From assembly GCF_000512355.1 (NCBI RefSeq), contig NZ_CP004006.1, positions 487,001 to 551,000 of the forward strand: a stretch of DNA of 64,000 nucleotides. Direction: 5' to 3'. The first letter of the stretch is position 1; every line of letters starts with the position of its first letter. Below, in pieces: positions 1-10,972 of the stretch. The DNA is from Legionella oakridgensis ATCC 33761 = DSM 21215 (GTDB lineage: Bacteria > Pseudomonadota > Gammaproteobacteria > Legionellales > Legionellaceae). The notes below the pieces were generated by a model. That model was not told the DNA's origin, ran no database searches, and was given only the letters and a program-made list of their open reading frames with translations. Position numbers and translations under genes: made by a program.

Positions 1-2
1 CC

Positions 3-878
3 AATTTTTCTTTCCCTTCATTGATAGTTAATAATAAAGATCAAAAAGTATTCGAAATGGAACATTTTGATATCCATACTAGCAGCGATGTGGATGGGGG
101 ACTATTTAATTCTTATTTTAAAACGTCTTTAGACCAAATCATTACGAATGGTAAAACCTATGGTCCTGGTCTTATTGAAGTGTCTTTAAAGAATTTGGAT
201 GCCCAAGTTCTTGCGCAAATTAATGAGCAAGTAAACAGAATACAACAAGGTTCGGCACAGGAACGCCAGCAGGCATTACTAGCGCTCATTCCTGAATTAC
301 CCAAACTATTTAATAAAGGGGCGAAATTTGAGATTTCAGAAATGAGCTTTGTTATGCCAGAGGGGACTATTGCAGGCCATGTGTTAGTCTCTTTGCCAAA
401 GAGCGATAGCAATAATCCATTCCAATTAATTCAGCAAATGGAGGGAGAGGGCAAGCTGACGGTACCTGCTATTGTACTTAAGGGACTGATGACAGAATCT
501 GCAAAACAGCAATTGATGCAACAGCCAACATTGCCACAAGCGATCGCAAATCAGATGCAACAGCATGAGCAAGATAAAAATGCTGCAAGTGCAGATGAGC
601 AGGCAAATACAAGCGATTCTACTCCTGCGAGTGATTCAACTGTTGCAACAGGCGAGCAAAATGTTCCAGACACATCTTCTCAACCTGCTGCACCCACAGC
701 TTCATCTGCAGATATTGAAAAGCAGGCTGAAATGCAGGCTGAAAATAAACTGTCATCATTAGTACAGGCAGGAATGCTGAAGGCGGAAGGAAGTGATTAT
801 ACGATAGAGCTGAAGCTTGAAAAGGGACAGCTTAGTGTAAATGGACAACCATTTAATCCCGCCGTGATGAAATTTTGA
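3..878 (+). CDS. YdgA-like DUF945 protein, C-terminal part (5' end outside window)
   Basis: The frame is open from the window edge, so the true start lies upstream; the TTG at 21 is only the first possible start codon. The visible part matches the C-terminal region of DUF945/YdgA-type proteins, which are large cell-envelope proteins of poorly defined role. After a mixed alpha/beta region comes a linker rich in Gln, Ser, Thr and Ala (about residues 165-235 counted from position 21). It is followed by a short terminal module ending in QLSVNGQPFNPAVMKF, the kind of ending usual in this family. The stop is followed by a short perfect hairpin. The family assignment is fairly safe; no biochemical function can be given. 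Confidence 0.7.
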   Translation, partial: NFSFPSLIVNNKDQKVFEMEHFDIHTSSDVDGGLFNSYFKTSLDQIITNGKTYGPGLIEVSLKNLDAQVLAQINEQVNRIQQGSAQERQQALLALIPELPKLFNKGAKFEISEMSFVMPEGTIAGHVLVSLPKSDSNNPFQLIQQMEGEGKLTVPAIVLKGLMTESAKQQLMQQPTLPQAIANQMQQHEQDKNAASADEQANTSDSTPASDSTVATGEQNVPDTSSQPAAPTASSADIEKQAEMQAENKLSSLVQAGMLKAEGSDYTIELKLEKGQLSVNGQPFNPAVMKF

Positions 879-884
879 TAGGAT

Positions 885-904
885 GTGTGGGCATTTGCCC
901 ACAC
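885..904 (+). terminator. hairpin after the DUF945 gene, possible terminator
   Basis: A perfect 8-bp stem (GTGTGGGC / GCCCACAC) encloses a 4-base ATTT loop just after the stop codon. The sequence after it (CGTTTGGTC) is only weakly T-rich, so termination is possible but not certain. Confidence 0.4.
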
Positions 905-989
905 GTTTGGTCAAAGTATTCATATCTATGCTTGTCGACAATTGTCCAATTCGTTAAAATCATGTTTTTGAAAGAAGGAGTTAATAATA

Positions 990-1271
990 ATGACAACAAT
1001 CAGCAATGAAGCTGGGGATACCACTGCATCTTTAGCTGCAAGCGTAACTCAATCCGTGCAAAAGTATTTTTCTGAACTTAAGGGAACCGACCCTGTTGAT
1101 CTTTATCAGTTTGTTTTAGAAGAAGTTGAAGCTCCGTTGTTCCGGGCTGTGATGGAGCATTGTAAATATAATCAATCTCGTGCTGCCTTGATGCTTGGTA
1201 TTAGCAGAGGAACATTAAGGACAAAACTGCGTCGATATTTTGACGATAAATACGTTGGAACCCGCGAATAA
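990..1271 (+). CDS. fis: Fis-family nucleoid/regulatory DNA-binding protein
   Basis: This 93-residue protein has the size and architecture of Fis, the homodimeric DNA-bending protein that acts at promoters and recombination sites. The C-terminal part (about residues 60-85, including NQSRAALMLGISRGTLRTKL) is the Fis-type helix-turn-helix; the N-terminal arm is more divergent, as usual. A GAAGGAG ribosome-binding site lies about 10 bases before the ATG. The gene is not next to dusB, the usual partner in enterobacteria, and has its own strong terminator, so it looks monocistronic. Legionella species carry more than one Fis paralogue, so this need not be the direct equivalent of E. coli Fis. Confidence 0.88.
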   Translation: MTTISNEAGDTTASLAASVTQSVQKYFSELKGTDPVDLYQFVLEEVEAPLFRAVMEHCKYNQSRAALMLGISRGTLRTKLRRYFDDKYVGTRE

Positions 1272-1374
1272 CCCGCCGTTAAGGGATAAGTCAATTTTCT
1301 GTGCCTTTTGGAATAAGTTCAGCGAATGCTTGATTAAATTTCTACAAAAAATCATTTAGAGTATTATTGTAGAT

Positions 1375-1410
1375 AAGAGGAAGATGCGTCTTCCTCTTTT
1401 TTTATTTTTA
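1375..1410 (+). terminator. rho-independent terminator of fis
   Basis: A strong inverted repeat (AAGAGGAAGA / TCTTCCTCTT) with a 4-base loop is followed directly by a run of T residues. It ends the fis transcript; prs comes in from the opposite side, and the element is T-rich only in the fis direction. Confidence 0.85.
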
Positions 1411-1477
1411 GAAAATAGCAAATAAATGAAACAAATAAGTGCCGCGTGGGTAGCTTATAGCGGTTTTCAGAAGATCA

Positions 1478-2431
1478 TTACTCAGCAAACATCGAGCTGA
1501 CGGACTCTTCTTCGTTGACACGCTTAATGGCTTGGGCCAGCATTTCTGCCAGGCTGACAACCCGGATTTTTGGGCAATTTTTTGCAGGCTCTGATAGAGG
1601 AATTGTGTCTGTCACCACAATTTCATCCAATGCTGAATGATTAATGTTGTTAATCGCTGGTCCAGATAATACAGGATGAGTAACATAGGCACGAACGCTG
1701 ATTGCTCCGCTGTTTTTTAGCTCTTGCGCTGCTGAACACAAGGTTCCGGCGGTATCGACTATATCATCAATAATAAGACAATGACGACCTTTAGGCTCCC
1801 CAATGATATGCATTACTTCAGACTTATTAGGGCCGCTGCGACGTTTATCAATGATGGTTAATTCGGCATCATTGAGTCTTTTTGCCATGGCTCGAGCACG
1901 AACTACGCCACCAACATCAGGCGAAATGACCATAAGATTGCTAAGATTTTTTTGTTTAATGTCTTCAAGTAAGATGGGCGTTGAATAAACATTATCGACT
2001 GGCATGTAAAAGAAACCTTGTATCTGATCGGCATGTAAATCAACAGTGAGAACACGGGATATCCCTACAGAAGTCATCATATCTGCAACAACTTTTGCTG
2101 TAATAGGAACACGTGCTGAGCGCACTCTTCTGTCTTGTCTCGCATAGCCAAAGTATGGAACAACGGCGGTAATACGACTGGCGGAGGAACGACGCAGTGC
2201 ATCCGCGATGACCAGCAATTCCATCAAATTATTATTGGCTGGAGCACACGTGGATTGGATAATAAATACGTCTTTACCTCGAACGTTTTCAAGTATTTCT
2301 ACCATGGTTTCGCCGTCGCTGAACGTGCCGACGTTAGCTTGACCTATTGGCAAATTTAGGTGAGAAGAAATTTTATATGCAAGCTCAGGATTGGCGTTGC
2401 CGGTGAAAATCATCATTGTGGACATGCGCAT
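1478..2431 (-). CDS. prs: ribose-phosphate pyrophosphokinase
   Basis: Makes 5-phosphoribosyl-1-diphosphate (PRPP) from ribose-5-phosphate and ATP, feeding purine, pyrimidine, NAD, histidine and tryptophan synthesis in the cytoplasm. The 317-residue length is normal. Visible landmarks are the flexible-loop region with RQDRR, the metal/ATP-binding [11 protein letters not shown], and the PRPP-binding loop [11 protein letters not shown]. The first ATG is used here, but the ATG three codons downstream (MSTMMIF) fits the GAAGG ribosome-binding site equally well. It lies downstream of tRNA-Gln and lolB on the same strand, an arrangement close to lolB-ispE-prs of other gammaproteobacteria, but without ispE. 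Confidence 0.96.
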   Translation of the reverse strand: MRMSTMMIFTGNANPELAYKISSHLNLPIGQANVGTFSDGETMVEILENVRGKDVFIIQSTCAPANNNLMELLVIADALRRSSASRITAVVPYFGYARQDRRVRSARVPITAKVVADMMTSVGISRVLTVDLHADQIQGFFYMPVDNVYSTPILLEDIKQKNLSNLMVISPDVGGVVRARAMAKRLNDAELTIIDKRRSGPNKSEVMHIIGEPKGRHCLIIDDIVDTAGTLCSAAQELKNSGAISVRAYVTHPVLSGPAINNINHSALDEIVVTDTIPLSEPAKNCPKIRVVSLAEMLAQAIKRVNEEESVSSMFAE

Positions 2432-2574
2432 GAAACCTTCGATTTAGTTTAATCGGTAGCTTAAACACATAGCAGAAGACAGCCAGAAAGATATTATTAT
2501 TATTTTAGCGATTCCGGTGAACGCATCCTCCCCGGGGATCTTCTGCCGTCTGTTTACTTGAATCAACAAGAGTA

Positions 2575-2649
2575 TGGCTGGGGTGCTAGGATTCGAACCT
2601 AGGAATGCAGGGATCAAAACCCTGTGCCTTACCACTTGGCGACACCCCA
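2575..2649 (-). tRNA. tRNA-Gln (anticodon TTG)
   Basis: On the minus strand the sequence folds as a complete cloverleaf. The 7-bp acceptor stem is TGGGGTG/CACCCCA, the discriminator is G, and the CCA end is encoded. The anticodon stem CAGGG/CCCTG holds the loop TTTTGAT with TTG at positions 34-36, and the T-arm carries GGTTCGAATCC. It reads glutamine codons CAA and CAG. It sits between lolB and prs, where a tRNA-Gln is also found in other gammaproteobacteria, and may be co-transcribed with them. Confidence 0.95.
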
Positions 2650-2809
2650 ATAAGCTGAAGATTCTTTCTTATCCGTGAATGTACGAGGCATTTACCTCGA
2701 ACTGGTGCGTATTTTGCAGCGATTTAACTGCCTTGTCAATGAAGCAAGAAAAAAAATACGCCTTATAAATACAATCAGCACTATATTATGCTTTTGAACG
2801 CCATTAAAA

Positions 2810-3408
2810 TTAAACAGACCATTGTTTTATAATTAATTTTATTGTTACCCCATGACCTTGCAAATGAATTTTACTCGGTAAGTCAATGTTTTTAAGAGAA
2901 GTATATTTTGCATAATCAATGGTGTAGCCTGCCTGTTTAAGTTGTGTCAAATGATTGTATTGATCATATTGGGTTGACTGAACGGCCCCCGGAGCAGGTA
3001 AACCCCTAACCCAGTAGTACAGGTTTGTAACTGGTAAGCGAATGCCTGTCTCTTGATATAGTAGTTCGTCAGCACTTTTTGATGAGATGGTTTTCGGACC
3101 ATCTTTATAAGTGATCATGCCTCCGTCTTTTTCAATGATGACTGTTCCGCCCCCAATGGGCCAAATAAACGTATTTGATAATGATTGATCCCTTGTTGAT
3201 GCCAATTCAATGAAGCTGTCCATGCTTTTTTCTGGTTACTGGCAGACATTGCTCCTGCAATGTCCCATGAAGATATTGTTGCGGTTTTTACTTCTCGTTC
3301 AACCACGGGCATGGTTTCATTTATAGGTGCTTCTGGAGCGGGCTTTGGTGGAGCACAAGCAGTTAGAAGGCCCAGAGTAATGATGATGTGGCGCTTAAAT
3401 GCATTCAT
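2810..3408 (-). CDS. lolB: outer-membrane lipoprotein LolB, frameshifted at a C/G run
   Basis: LolB takes lipoproteins from LolA and inserts them into the outer membrane, and is normally essential. The reading frame begins with a lipoprotein signal (MNAFKRHIIITLGLLTAC, lipobox LTAC) and continues with SWDIAGAMSAS, SLNWHQQGINHYQIRLFGPLG. At 3150-3154 (five C on the plus strand) the frame is lost. Adding one base restores FGPLGGGTVIIEKDG and runs on to the stop at 2810, giving a 199-residue protein, a normal LolB length. Both halves are well conserved, so a sequencing under-call is much more likely than a pseudogene. No ispE lies next to it. Confidence 0.85.
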
Positions 3409-3563
3409 TGCGTGATTAAACTCCCTGTTAATTAAGCAACGGAAACGTTTGATCCTAAAAAATATGACAAATTAGTATACTGCCAACAACTTTTGATTAA
3501 GTCGATAATAGTTTTTCGAATAACAATACGTTAGACTGAAAATCATGCAATTTATCAAGATAG

Positions 3564-5784
<2,221 letters not shown>

Positions 5785-5815
5785 ATGAGATTCCCTATGT
5801 TTTGAGCATGCACGC

Positions 5816-6556
5816 CTAGACATTATTTGGTTCTTCTATCAGGTTTTTTATGGTTTCATGAACTTCGTTGATCAAGGCTTCTTTATTGTCTAATGTGTAT
5901 TTTGAGGCATCAATGGCTTTTCCAACATGGACTTCGGCGGTTCGGTGAATATTAAATTGGTAGGTGCGGGCAGGTAATATATCATAGGCGCCTCTAATCC
6001 CAATAGGAATAATGACCGCCTTTGCTTCAATGGCAGTAATAAAGCCTCCTTTTTTAAAAGCTTTTAATTTTCCATCTTTAGAGCGCGTCCCTTCAGGTGC
6101 TATCCACATGACGATGCCGCTTTCCAGCAATTTGCGTACGGCTTGTAAATCTTGAATGGCCTGTCGTCGGTTTTGGCGATCAATAAATGGGAATTCTGCC
6201 GCTTGCATACCTTTTCCCATAATAGGAATCTTTGATAATTCCTTTTTAGACAACATGCGGATGGAATGGTTGGGAAATGCTTTAAGGCTTAATGGTATAT
6301 CATACAGACTGCTGTGGTTACACATGATGATGGTGGGTTGTCCAGCTTGAGGTTGTACCTGGTGGGGATTAACCAATTTAAATTTTACATCGATCAAACC
6401 AAGAATCTTGGCTACCCAGTGTTGAATCGTTTTATCAACCCATTCACGGTTAATATTACCTAAAAAATGCTTAAGAGCAGCATGACCACAGACATTTGCA
6501 GTATAAAATGCGGATAAGATCATAATCCATAGAGTACGAAGTTTACTGGCTTTCAT
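5816..6556 (-). CDS. 1-acyl-sn-glycerol-3-phosphate acyltransferase (PlsC family)
   Basis: Transfers an acyl chain to lysophosphatidic acid to make phosphatidic acid in membrane phospholipid synthesis. The 246-residue protein shows the family blocks in order: the catalytic HX4D as CNHSSLYDIP, then the PFIDRQNRRQAIQDL block, then the substrate-binding PEGTRSKDGKLKAFKKGG, and later VIIPIGIRGAYDILP. A hydrophobic N-terminus suggests membrane association. It converges on the ggt gene and stands alone. PlsC paralogues with related substrates are common, so the exact acceptor is inferred. Confidence 0.88.
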   Translation of the reverse strand: MKASKLRTLWIMILSAFYTANVCGHAALKHFLGNINREWVDKTIQHWVAKILGLIDVKFKLVNPHQVQPQAGQPTIIMCNHSSLYDIPLSLKAFPNHSIRMLSKKELSKIPIMGKGMQAAEFPFIDRQNRRQAIQDLQAVRKLLESGIVMWIAPEGTRSKDGKLKAFKKGGFITAIEAKAVIIPIGIRGAYDILPARTYQFNIHRTAEVHVGKAIDASKYTLDNKEALINEVHETIKNLIEEPNNV

Positions 6557-6648
6557 GATTTACTCAATATTGGTTCACTGGGAGAGCAGATAATACTGTA
6601 AGCATCCTGTCTTGCCTACAAGGATTTTATTGAATAGTGTAAGAGGCA

Positions 6649-7467
6649 TTATATTGGTTGACATCGGGGACAAAAGGTGGACTTACGTCCAGCAATGGTA
6701 ACGGCCAAAATGCGTTCATAACAATGAGGGCATGGTTGACCTTGGCGGCCATATACGTGCAGAGCGGATGAAAAATAACCGGGTTTTCCATCGGAAGAAT
6801 AAAAATCGCGTAATGTTGTCCCTCCTGCAGTGATGGCTTGTTGTAATATTTGTTTAATGTTAATGCTCAGACGTATGAATTGTTCTTTTGCGAGCCTACC
6901 ACTGGCTGTTTGGGGGTGGATTCCGGTAAGAAACAAGCTTTCGGTCGCATAAATGTTGCCAATGCCCACAACCACATGATTATTCATGATGAAGGACTTG
7001 ATGCTTTGGGTTTTACCACGTGCTTTATCGTATAAGAAATCACCGTTAAAATCATCGGAAAGAGGTTCGGGGCCGAGATGCGCGATTAGTGGATGCTGGA
7101 GAAGATTCCCGGCGATATAGAGCCAGAAGCCGAAACGACGAGGGTCATGATAGCGTAAAACCATGTCGTTGGATAAACACATGTCAATGTGATCATGTTT
7201 TTTAAGGGAAGATTGTGGATTATCGAGACGTAAATAACCGGACATCCCCAGATGAATGAGTAAGGTCCCGCTGGATAATGGCAGAAGTAAATACTTTGCC
7301 CGGCGAGAAACGTCCAAGATCTGTTTGCCAGAGCAACATGCATTTAATTCCGGTGTTGCAGGAAAGCGCAGTTTTCCTTGGCGTATATCAATCCGCTCTA
7401 TAGTCTGATTCAGCAGAAAAGGATGTATGCCTCGTCTAGTGGTTTCAACTTCAGGTAATTCAGGCAT
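6649..7467 (-). CDS. mutM: formamidopyrimidine-DNA glycosylase
   Basis: Base-excision repair enzyme that removes 8-oxoguanine and formamidopyrimidines and nicks the strand. The ATG at 7467 is chosen because it puts the catalytic proline at position 2 of the PELPEVETTRRG signature, where it must be free after Met removal; a GTG one codon upstream is also in frame. Other landmarks are HLGMSGYL, DHIDM, DPRRFG, the GIGNIYATE helix-two-turn-helix, TTLRDFYSSDGKPGYF, and a C-terminal zinc finger with CPHC and CPRC. At 272 residues it is complete. Confidence 0.96.
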   Translation of the reverse strand: MPELPEVETTRRGIHPFLLNQTIERIDIRQGKLRFPATPELNACCSGKQILDVSRRAKYLLLPLSSGTLLIHLGMSGYLRLDNPQSSLKKHDHIDMCLSNDMVLRYHDPRRFGFWLYIAGNLLQHPLIAHLGPEPLSDDFNGDFLYDKARGKTQSIKSFIMNNHVVVGIGNIYATESLFLTGIHPQTASGRLAKEQFIRLSINIKQILQQAITAGGTTLRDFYSSDGKPGYFSSALHVYGRQGQPCPHCYERILAVTIAGRKSTFCPRCQPI

Positions 7468-7502
7468 CACTAAAATCTAGTCACGATGTTGATCTTTATG
7501 TT

Positions 7503-7712
7503 CTATAATATGGCCTTCAGAGTTTTTTGGAGTTTGATGCGGGAAAAAATAGTTTTTATAAATACAACTAGCCATATAAAGCCGCCAATTATAATGCCCC
7601 ATATCACGACATAAAAAAACATCATTAATAATCCAACAGCAAAGGCAATAGCTATGCCTAACATGATGAAAGGTATAAGATGCTCTAGTATTTGCTGTAA
7701 TTTATTGTTCAT
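7503..7712 (-). CDS. small membrane protein, 69 residues
   Basis: The short frame starting MNNKLQQILEHLIPF is taken as the gene. The longer open frame reaching 7943 would run back into the divergent desaturase promoter and its upstream part has no recognisable sequence. The product holds two predicted membrane segments in tandem (about residues 13-33 and 36-54), then a basic tail SRIKLQKTLKAIL, so it is an inner-membrane hairpin protein with a positively charged end. No family is recognised. No clear ribosome-binding site precedes the chosen ATG, so whether it is expressed is uncertain. Confidence 0.45.
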   Translation of the reverse strand: MNNKLQQILEHLIPFIMLGIAIAFAVGLLMMFFYVVIWGIIIGGFIWLVVFIKTIFSRIKLQKTLKAIL

Positions 7713-7972
7713 AAGGAAGCCTTGCTGTTTTTTAAATGGATTTATTGCCTGTAATATTAGCGTTGTAAAGCAGGCACGATTAGGAAATGCTCCAGCATTA
7801 TTTAATAAATTATCGTTTACAATTCGTTTTGACGCAATCAGGATTGTCCAAAATATGGTATTATTAGTATAATATATTGCTATTTTTTTGGCAAAATGCT
7901 TTGTATTTTTATACAAAGAGGGCAGAATGGGCTGTTTGTCCATATCTGGTTATCCACCTGAGGAGTAAACCT

Positions 7973-9160
7973 ATGCTTTTTGGTGTCTTAAATCTTTCAT
8001 TTTGGGGTTATGTATTGGCTACTGTCATACTGACGCAAATCACTATTGCATCGGTTACGATTTATTTGCATCGATATCAAACTCATCGAGCGTTAACGTT
8101 GCATCCAATTGTGAGCCATTTTTTCCGTTTTTGGCTCTGGTTAACCACAGGTATGGTCACTGCTGAATGGGTTGCTATTCATCGTAAGCATCATGCTACG
8201 ACGGATGTTGAAGGTGATCCCCATAGTCCTATAGTACTTGGCTTAAAAAAAGTATTTTGGCAAGGCGCTGAACTTTATCGAGAGGCTGCAAAAGACCGGG
8301 AAATGATTGAAAAATATTCTCATGGTACCCCAACAGACTGGATCGAGCGCAAACTCTATTCCCGTCACTCTGCCAAGGGAATTTTATTGATGTTGCTCAT
8401 TGACTTATTTTTATTTGGCATTCCTGGTATTACCATTTGGGCATTGCAAATGATATGGATTCCCTTATGGGCTGCAGGCGTTGTGAATGGGGTAGGTCAT
8501 TTTTGGGGATATCGTAATTTTGAATGCCCAGATGCTGCGACAAATGTTTTTCCTTGGGGATTTTGGATCGGTGGTGAAGAATTGCATAACAATCACCACA
8601 CGTTCGCTTCCTCTGCGAAATTTTCCGTTAAATGGTGGGAGTTTGATTTAGGATGGTTTTATATCCGTACTTTGTCTTTTTTAGGACTTGCCAAGGTTAA
8701 AAAATTACCGCCCAAATTAGCGAGAGAGGAAGGCAAGCGGCATGTTGATTTGGACACGGTGAAAGCGGTTATATCCAATCGTTTTCAAGTGATGTCTTAT
8801 TATTATAAGCATGTTGTGCGTCCAATTCTTCGCCAGGAAAAGCGCAATCATGTAGAAAACAAAGGCGATAAGCGGCTTTTTTTACGCGCGGGTAGCCTGT
8901 TGCGGCGTCAAGAAAAGTTATTGTCCCCACGCGCTAGTAGCCGGCTTCAGGCTCTGCTGAATCGATATGAGCGGTTGCGTCTTGTATACAGTTATCGTCA
9001 GTCACTGCAAAACATTTGGTTAAAAACGGCAACTTCACAAAAAGACTTGATTGAATCGTTGCAGCAATGGTGCAAGCAGGCAGAAGAGTCTGGACTTGAA
9101 GTGTTGCGTCAATTCGCTCAACAATTAAAAGGCTATGTTCCTAAGCCAGTTGCTGCCTGA
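7973..9160 (+). CDS. membrane fatty acid (delta-9 type) desaturase
   Basis: Introduces a double bond into acyl chains through a di-iron centre held by three histidine boxes. All are present: HRYQTHR, HRKHH and ELHNNHH, separated by hydrophobic membrane segments. The ATG at 7973 is chosen for its GAGGAG ribosome-binding site; upstream in-frame starts lack one. The product has 395 residues. The last 140 or so form a charged, largely helical cytoplasmic extension (HVDLDTVKAV onward), also seen in gammaproteobacterial DesA-like enzymes. The redox partner is not encoded nearby. A perfect 14-bp inverted repeat follows the stop. Confidence 0.9.
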   Translation: MLFGVLNLSFWGYVLATVILTQITIASVTIYLHRYQTHRALTLHPIVSHFFRFWLWLTTGMVTAEWVAIHRKHHATTDVEGDPHSPIVLGLKKVFWQGAELYREAAKDREMIEKYSHGTPTDWIERKLYSRHSAKGILLMLLIDLFLFGIPGITIWALQMIWIPLWAAGVVNGVGHFWGYRNFECPDAATNVFPWGFWIGGEELHNNHHTFASSAKFSVKWWEFDLGWFYIRTLSFLGLAKVKKLPPKLAREEGKRHVDLDTVKAVISNRFQVMSYYYKHVVRPILRQEKRNHVENKGDKRLFLRAGSLLRRQEKLLSPRASSRLQALLNRYERLRLVYSYRQSLQNIWLKTATSQKDLIESLQQWCKQAEESGLEVLRQFAQQLKGYVPKPVAA

Positions 9161-9164
9161 TTAT

Positions 9165-9202
9165 ATTGCTCTGCAGATAGCTTACACCATCTGCAGAGCA
9201 AT
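9165..9202 (+). terminator. perfect 14-bp inverted repeat after the desaturase gene
   Basis: ATTGCTCTGCAGAT at 9165-9178 is exactly complementary to 9189-9202, with a 10-base loop. It is placed like a terminator between the desaturase and phaB1, but no T run follows, so it could instead stabilise the mRNA 3' end. Confidence 0.5.
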
Positions 9203-9276
9203 TGATTGACGTGTTTTATTCCTTTATCTTTTTATATTTTCTTAAAATATCCTTTTCATCTTGCTATTTCCCTAAT

Positions 9277-9307
9277 TTGACATATTCAGGCTTTTGATCT
9301 GTAGTAT
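9277..9307 (+). promoter_or_regulatory. putative sigma-70 promoter of phaB1
   Basis: A perfect TTGACA (-35) at 9277-9282 is followed 19 bases later by TAGTAT (9302-9307), about 30 bases before the phaB1 start. The spacing is slightly long, so the -10 assignment is tentative. Confidence 0.4.
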
Positions 9308-9339
9308 ACTATCTGCATTTGCCATTAAGGGAGACATGG

Positions 9340-10079
9340 ATGAAGCAAAAAATTGCGATAGTGACTGGGGGTACAGGCGGAATCGGGACGGCAATATGCC
9401 GACGGCTGGCTGCCGATTATCATGTGATTGCTTGTTATTTTAAAGATGGTAACCATGAAGAGGCAAAGCGATGGCAGGCAGCACAAAAAAAGCCGGTTAT
9501 GATTTGGACATTTTATACGCCAATATTGCTGATTTTGCTGATTGTGAAAAACTGGTTGCTTTGGTCATGGAACGTTATGGTCATATTGATGTTTTGGTCA
9601 ATAATGCAGGCATTACTTGCGATACTACCCTTAAAAAAATGAAACCTGAACAATGGCATCAAGTGCTTGATGCCAATTTGACCAGCGTTTTTAATATGAC
9701 CAGAAATGTATTGCCCGCGATGCTTGAACATGGATATGGCCGCGTTATTAATATTTCCTCGATTAATGGCCGCAAAGGTCAGTTTGGTCAGTGTAATTAT
9801 GCGGCAACCAAATCTGCTTTATATGGTTTTACCAAAAGCCTGGCCCAGGAAGTTGCAACTAAGGGTATTACGGTCAATACCATTTCTCCGGGCTATATTG
9901 AAACGCCCATGCTTGCTTCGATGAAAGAAGATGTATTGAAGTCGATTATTTCTGATATTCCTGTTGGTCGTTTAGGAAGACCTGAAGAAATTGCAGAAGC
10001 AGTTGCTTTTTTAGCTTCTACAGAAGCAGGGTTTATTACAGGCGCCAATCTTGATGTGAATGGTGGTCAGTATATGTGA
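9340..10079 (+). CDS. phaB: acetoacetyl-CoA reductase 1, frameshifted at an A run
   Basis: Short-chain dehydrogenase that reduces acetoacetyl-CoA to (R)-3-hydroxybutyryl-CoA with NADPH for PHB synthesis. The ATG at 9340 has an AAGGGAG ribosome-binding site and gives MKQKIAIVTGGTGGIGTAIC, the nucleotide-binding glycine motif. The frame breaks at seven A residues (9485-9491). One more A restores QKKAGYDLDILYANIADF and joins the frame with NNAGIT, the catalytic Ser-Tyr-Lys region (NISSING..., CNYAATK) and NTISPGYIETPML. The repaired protein has 246 residues, exactly the usual PhaB size. It is followed by a close paralogue on the same strand. Confidence 0.85.
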
Positions 10080-10160
10080 GCCGCTGGTATTTTTGTGGCA
10101 GGAGATACTTGCTGATTTCTTGTAGAAGAAACGGTGCATAATATTAGGTTGGATAAAAGA

Positions 10161-10904
10161 ATGAATGAAAAGGTGGCATTAATTACTGGAGGTAGCGGAG
10201 ATATAGGAACAGCCATTGCCAAACGGTTAAATGGCTTATATGGCAAAGTCATCGCTTTGGATATTGCCGAACCTGATGAGCATGCTGAATGGCTGACGGA
10301 TTTAAAGAAACAAGGGTATCAACATGTGCTTTATCGACAAATGGATGTGACGGATTTTGATGCTTGTCAGAAAGTCATTGCTGCATTGGTGGATGAATTC
10401 GGTCGTATCGATGTGCTCATCAATAATGCGGGCATTACTCGTGATGCTGTTTTTCATAAAATGACCAAACAACAGTGGGATGCTGTATTGCGCGTCAATC
10501 TAGATGGTATGTTTAATGTCACTCGACAAGTGGTGGAACCTATGCGGGCGCAGGAAAGTGGGCGAATTGTAAATATATCTTCTGTGAATGCTCAAAAAGG
10601 GCAATTTTCACAAGCAAACTATGCGGCATCCAAAGCAGGGATTTATGGATTTACCAAGAGTTTGGCTCAGGAATTGATGTCAAAAAATATTACTGTGAAT
10701 AGTATATCTCCTGGCTATGTGGATACCCATTTAATGGAAGGGATTCGTGAGGACATTTTAGAAAAAATCATTGAGCAAATTCCGGCGAAGCGTTTGGCGA
10801 AGCCGGAAGAAATTGCATGGGCGGTTGAATTTCTTATCGATGATAGAAGTAGCTATATTACTGGAGCGAATTTAAGTATTAATGGTGGTTTGCATATGTA
10901 TTAG
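10161..10904 (+). CDS. phaB: acetoacetyl-CoA reductase 2
   Basis: Second NADPH-dependent acetoacetyl-CoA reductase, paralogous to the gene just upstream and of almost the same length (247 residues). It shows VALITGGSGDIGTAIA (Rossmann glycine motif), NNAGITRD, the catalytic NISSVNAQKGQFSQANYAASK (Ser, Tyr, Lys) and NSISPGYVDTHLM. The ATG at 10161 is preferred to the upstream start because the family begins just before the nucleotide-binding motif. Tandem reductase copies suggest an old duplication within the PHB locus. Unlike its neighbour, this copy is uninterrupted. An imperfect hairpin separates it from phaR. Confidence 0.88.
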   Translation: MNEKVALITGGSGDIGTAIAKRLNGLYGKVIALDIAEPDEHAEWLTDLKKQGYQHVLYRQMDVTDFDACQKVIAALVDEFGRIDVLINNAGITRDAVFHKMTKQQWDAVLRVNLDGMFNVTRQVVEPMRAQESGRIVNISSVNAQKGQFSQANYAASKAGIYGFTKSLAQELMSKNITVNSISPGYVDTHLMEGIREDILEKIIEQIPAKRLAKPEEIAWAVEFLIDDRSSYITGANLSINGGLHMY

Positions 10905-10909
10905 CCTGA

Positions 10910-10950
10910 AGCAGACATCAGAGGCTTGATATCAACCTTGTAAGTCTGCT
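10910..10950 (+). other. imperfect hairpin between phaB2 and phaR
   Basis: Outer arms AGCAGAC (10910-10916) and GTCTGCT (10944-10950) enclose a second inverted repeat, AGGCTTGATATCAACCTT with one mismatched pair. No T run follows. It may be a transcript-processing or attenuation element between co-directional genes. Confidence 0.35.
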
Positions 10951-10972
10951 CTGTTCATTAATGGGAAATTTT

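Noticed and set aside
2444-2650. Open frame on the minus strand covering the tRNA-Gln
   Set aside because: It reads through the tRNA gene and its sequence resembles no protein; the tRNA explains the conservation here.
7713-7943. N-terminal extension of the small membrane protein
   Set aside because: It would overlap the desaturase upstream region and has no protein-like pattern; the short form starting MNNKLQQ is membrane-protein-like on its own.
8700-9160. Desaturase C-terminal extension as a fused new domain
   Set aside because: Charged helical tails of this length occur in related bacterial desaturases; nothing specific was seen.
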